Assembly (NCBI GenBank): GCA_934370915.1
Contig: CAKRNI010000041.1
Location: 1 to 16,595, forward strand
DNA from: an uncultured Lachnospiraceae bacterium
GTDB taxonomy: Bacteria; Bacillota; Clostridia; Lachnospirales; Lachnospiraceae
Direction: 5' to 3'
DNA: 16,595 bases
The notes under the pieces are model-generated. The model saw nothing but the letters and a program-made list of their open reading frames with translations, had not been told where the DNA came from and did no database searches. Below, one piece after another: positions 14,589 to 16,595 of the stretch (position 1 is its first letter; every line of letters begins with the position of its first letter). The translations under genes and the position numbers were made by a program.

Positions 14589-15812
14589 CTACTTCTCTTC
14601 TCCATGATACTTCTCTGTATGTTTCGTATTGACTGCCTCGCAGATCCTCTTTAAACCTTCCTCAAGAGTTGCGCGTGGGCATGCAAGGTTCAGGCGGATA
14701 AATCCATCTGAATGCTGTACAAACATATTTCCGCCTTCGAGAAGAACGCCTGCCTTGTATGCAAAGAACAGCGGAAGAACTTCATCCGGTTCAAAATATT
14801 TGCTGAGATCTACCCAGGCAAGATACGTTGCCTCAGAAATACGGAAGGTTGCTTTTGGAAGATGCTCTTTTAAGTATTCCTGCGTAAATTCAAAGTTTCC
14901 ATCAAGATAAGCACGTAACTCCTGAAGCCATGCATCTCCGCCCTCGTATGCGGCCTGGGCAGCTGCAATGCTCAATGGGTTATCAAAGTTATAATGTTTG
15001 GAAAGCCAAATGTTTTTTAATCCCTCATCACGGATCATGACATTGGAGATCATGAGACCTGCAAGGTTAAATGTCTTACTCGGCGCCATGCATGTTACAA
15101 GCTTTTTATAGTCCGGCATAACCTTTCCCAGCGGAATATGCTTCTGATCAAGCCGGAGCAGATCACAGTGGATCTCATCAGAAATCACCCACATATCGTT
15201 CTTTTCAATGATCTCACCGATTTTCTTTAACTCCTCTTCCTTCCATACACGTCCACTTGGGTTGTGAGGATTGCAGAGGATAAAGAGCGTTGTTTTCTCA
15301 TCTGCCGCTTTCTTTTCAAGATCCTCATAGTCAATGGTATAGTATCCATCTGTGTTGATCAGATCGGAGCAAACAGACTCGCGGTGGCTGGCATCTGCCG
15401 CATATTTAAAATATGCATAGGATGGGGTCAGGAAAAGGACCTTTTCATCCGGTTTGCAGATATACTCAACCATCTCAAACAGAGCCGGGATAATACCGTT
15501 GGACATTACCAGTTCTTTGCGGTCGAATGTCCAGTCGTATTTGCTCTTGCACCATGCCGCGAATGCGTCATAATAGCTCTTCTCAAAAACTCTTGTGTAA
15601 CCGAAAATACGCTTTTCCAGTCTCTTTTTAATTCCGTCGATGACAACATCCGGTGTGGCAAACTCCATATCCGCCACCCACATACGGATAAACTCTTCAT
15701 CCTTATACGGAAATTTCATGGTCTCATCCGCATGGAAGATATAGTCACGAAAACCATCCGTGTTCATTGCATTCGTATGACGTCTGTCAATGATCTCATC
15801 AAAATTATACAT
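14589..15812 (-). CDS. MalY/PatB family PLP-dependent C-S lyase
   Basis: This 407-residue fold-type I PLP enzyme has a length close to MalY and PatB. Visible features are MWVADMEFATP (44-54), NGIIPALFEMVEYICKP near the cofactor phosphate site, CNPHNPSGRVW (180-190), SDEIHCDLL (211-219) with Asp212 for the pyridine nitrogen, SKTFNLAGL (245-253) with Lys246 as the Schiff-base lysine, and RLNLACPR (373-380) for the substrate carboxylate. Relatives split cystathionine or cysteine to pyruvate and ammonia (cystathionine beta-lyase), giving homocysteine or sulfide; an aminotransferase role is the alternative. The start at 15812 follows GAGG at 9 nt. It lies 50 nt downstream of a decayed peptide-transporter ATPase fragment on the same strand, which suggests an earlier operon for uptake and breakdown of sulfur-containing peptides or amino acids. 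Confidence 0.92.
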   Translation of the reverse strand: MYNFDEIIDRRHTNAMNTDGFRDYIFHADETMKFPYKDEEFIRMWVADMEFATPDVVIDGIKKRLEKRIFGYTRVFEKSYYDAFAAWCKSKYDWTFDRKELVMSNGIIPALFEMVEYICKPDEKVLFLTPSYAYFKYAADASHRESVCSDLINTDGYYTIDYEDLEKKAADEKTTLFILCNPHNPSGRVWKEEELKKIGEIIEKNDMWVISDEIHCDLLRLDQKHIPLGKVMPDYKKLVTCMAPSKTFNLAGLMISNVMIRDEGLKNIWLSKHYNFDNPLSIAAAQAAYEGGDAWLQELRAYLDGNFEFTQEYLKEHLPKATFRISEATYLAWVDLSKYFEPDEVLPLFFAYKAGVLLEGGNMFVQHSDGFIRLNLACPRATLEEGLKRICEAVNTKHTEKYHGEEK

Positions 15813-15862
15813 ATCGTTTTCCTCGCAATTTCATTATTTTTACTGTAATGATTCCTATTTAT

Positions 15863-16237
15863 CTACTGGATTGTTACAGCCTGTCTGATCTTTTTATACT
15901 CTTCAAACTCACTGTCTGAGCAGTAGATCATGTGACCCGGGCTTACTTCGTGGTAAGATGGTCTGTTCTCATCACTGTAATTGTGAATCGACGGGTCATA
16001 ATGGATTTTTACCCTTTTCTTCTCCTTGATCGGATCCGGTTCCGGGATCGCTGATAAAAGTGACCGTGTATACGGATGCAGCGGGCAACGGAACAGCTCA
16101 TCCGCATCTGCCATCTCTACAAGCTTTCCAAAGTACATAACTCCGATCCGGTCGTGGGAAAATATCATCCAGATCATACCAATACAGACTCCTGTGATCA
16201 TATGGAAACGTATCGTTTTCATGGAAAGCTTTGTCAT
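15863..16237 (-). pseudogene. C-terminal remnant of an OppF/DppF-type peptide ABC transporter ATPase
   Basis: The 124-residue product begins with about 20 residues of unclear origin and continues SHDRIGVMYFGKLVEMADADELF, HPYTRSLLSAIPEPDP and, near the end, SPGHMIYCSDSEFEEYKK, the distal part and oligopeptide-type C-terminal domain of OppF/DppF. Full ATPases have about 310-330 residues. The Walker A, signature and Walker B motifs are absent, and even the link between SHD and DRIGVMY is shortened by about nine residues, as a 27-nt in-frame loss between two short repeats would give. An AAAGGAG site 7 nt before the ATG at 16237 means it could still be translated; an alternative ATG at 16306 has no such support. 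It cannot power transport alone. It is either decay or a kept small protein, and it precedes the MalY-like gene. Confidence 0.7.
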
Positions 16238-16268
16238 TCGTTTTCTCCTTTCCTCTTGTCGTTTTTTT

Positions 16269-16349
16269 GCACAAAAAAGAGGGGATGCTGATCTCTTTTT
16301 GTGCAATATGCTTTGCTATGAACACATTGTACCAATCAGCATCCCCTCT
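16269..16349 (-). terminator. Terminator-like element with a competing hairpin (possible attenuator)
   Basis: On the minus strand, arm A (16349-16335, AGAGGGGATGCTGAT) and arm C (16292-16278) are perfect 15-bp complements across a 42-nt loop, followed by TTTTTTG. Within the loop, arm B (16304-16293, GCACAAAAAGAG) can instead pair with arm D (16281-16269), whose left end is the T-run itself. A:C and B:D exclude each other. A plain terminator for the gene at 16391 is the simpler reading. Confidence 0.6.
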
Positions 16350-16390
16350 GTCAAAACGCCTATTGTTTCCTCAGAGTGGATTTTTTATAT

Positions 16391-16595
16391 TTATTTTTGA
16401 ATGAAAATAAACTTTTTTGACCGATCCTCCAAAATTATATCCTTCTCACCAAAAAATCCCCTGATTCTTTTTAGAATATGATTTTTAGGAAACCTGCCAG
16501 TTACATTTTTCATACTATCCGGCATTGTTTTTTCCGTCAGGTGATCGCCATCATATTGTAAAGTTTCATCACCCGGATGTCCTCTTTTGATATTT
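16391..16595 (-). CDS. C-terminal end of an unrecognised protein (start beyond window)
   Basis: One minus-strand frame is open from the right edge to a TAA at 16393-16391, giving 67 residues rich in Lys, Phe and Ile and ending SKKFIFIQK. The other two minus frames close within the first 60 bases. The local sequence is AT-rich compared with the rest of the window. A terminator-like hairpin begins 42 bp after the stop, as expected for a gene end. I do not recognise the family, and a chance open frame is possible. Confidence 0.4.
   Translation of the reverse strand, partial: NIKRGHPGDETLQYDGDHLTEKTMPDSMKNVTGRFPKNHILKRIRGFFGEKDIILEDRSKKFIFIQK

Noticed and set aside
16269..16349. Terminal inverted repeats of a small mobile element
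   Set aside because: The 15-bp repeats enclose only 42 bases and no flanking target duplication is visible; a terminator or attenuator explains the T-run better.

Overview
The window looks like chromosomal DNA from a gut-type Lachnospiraceae (Clostridia, Bacillota). Base composition is near 50% GC with AT-rich intergenic spacers, ribosome binding sites are strong GGAGG types, and the surface protein carries ATxSEx/ATPSxA tags of a kind I associate with surface proteins of this family. The family assignment is an inference. I see no rRNA, tRNA, CRISPR array, phage gene or complete insertion sequence.

Left part (1-7640, all minus strand, read right to left): a MATE-type efflux transporter, a 1638-residue wall-anchored adhesin, a class B sortase and a nicotinamidase-like cysteine hydrolase cut by the left edge. 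The MATE stop and the adhesin start are 8 bp apart, and the adhesin and sortase genes overlap as ATGA, so the three look co-transcribed and translationally coupled. The adhesin has a signal peptide, an unrecognised N-terminal region, Cna-B and pilin-isopeptide type repeats, and a C-terminal VPATG sorting signal that is probably processed by the adjoining sortase.

Middle (7636-10965, minus strand): an NhaD/ArsB-like sodium:proton antiporter with its own promoter, followed 15 nt later by a cytidylate-kinase-like protein with an extra N-terminal domain, then a terminator. Upstream lie a 430-bp noncoding spacer and the azlD terminator.

Divergent block (10657-13564): azlC and azlD (branched-chain amino acid export) on the minus strand and an SLC13-type permease on the plus strand. 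They start from two face-to-face promoters whose -35 boxes lie 2 bp apart within one dyad, TTTAC-N4-GTAAA. Both transcripts have long leaders (about 190-220 nt) with strong stem-loops.

Right part (13565-16595): a monocistronic crotonase-fold gene on the plus strand behind a consensus TTGACA-17-TATAAT promoter containing a 14-bp perfect palindrome; a bidirectional terminator; a MalY/PatB-type PLP C-S lyase (minus); and, upstream of it, a small ORF that is the C-terminal remnant of an OppF/DppF peptide-transporter ATPase with its nucleotide-binding core missing. Before that remnant lies a 15-bp inverted repeat plus T-run with a competing pairing, like an attenuator. The last 205 bases hold the open C-terminal end of an unrecognised minus-strand gene.
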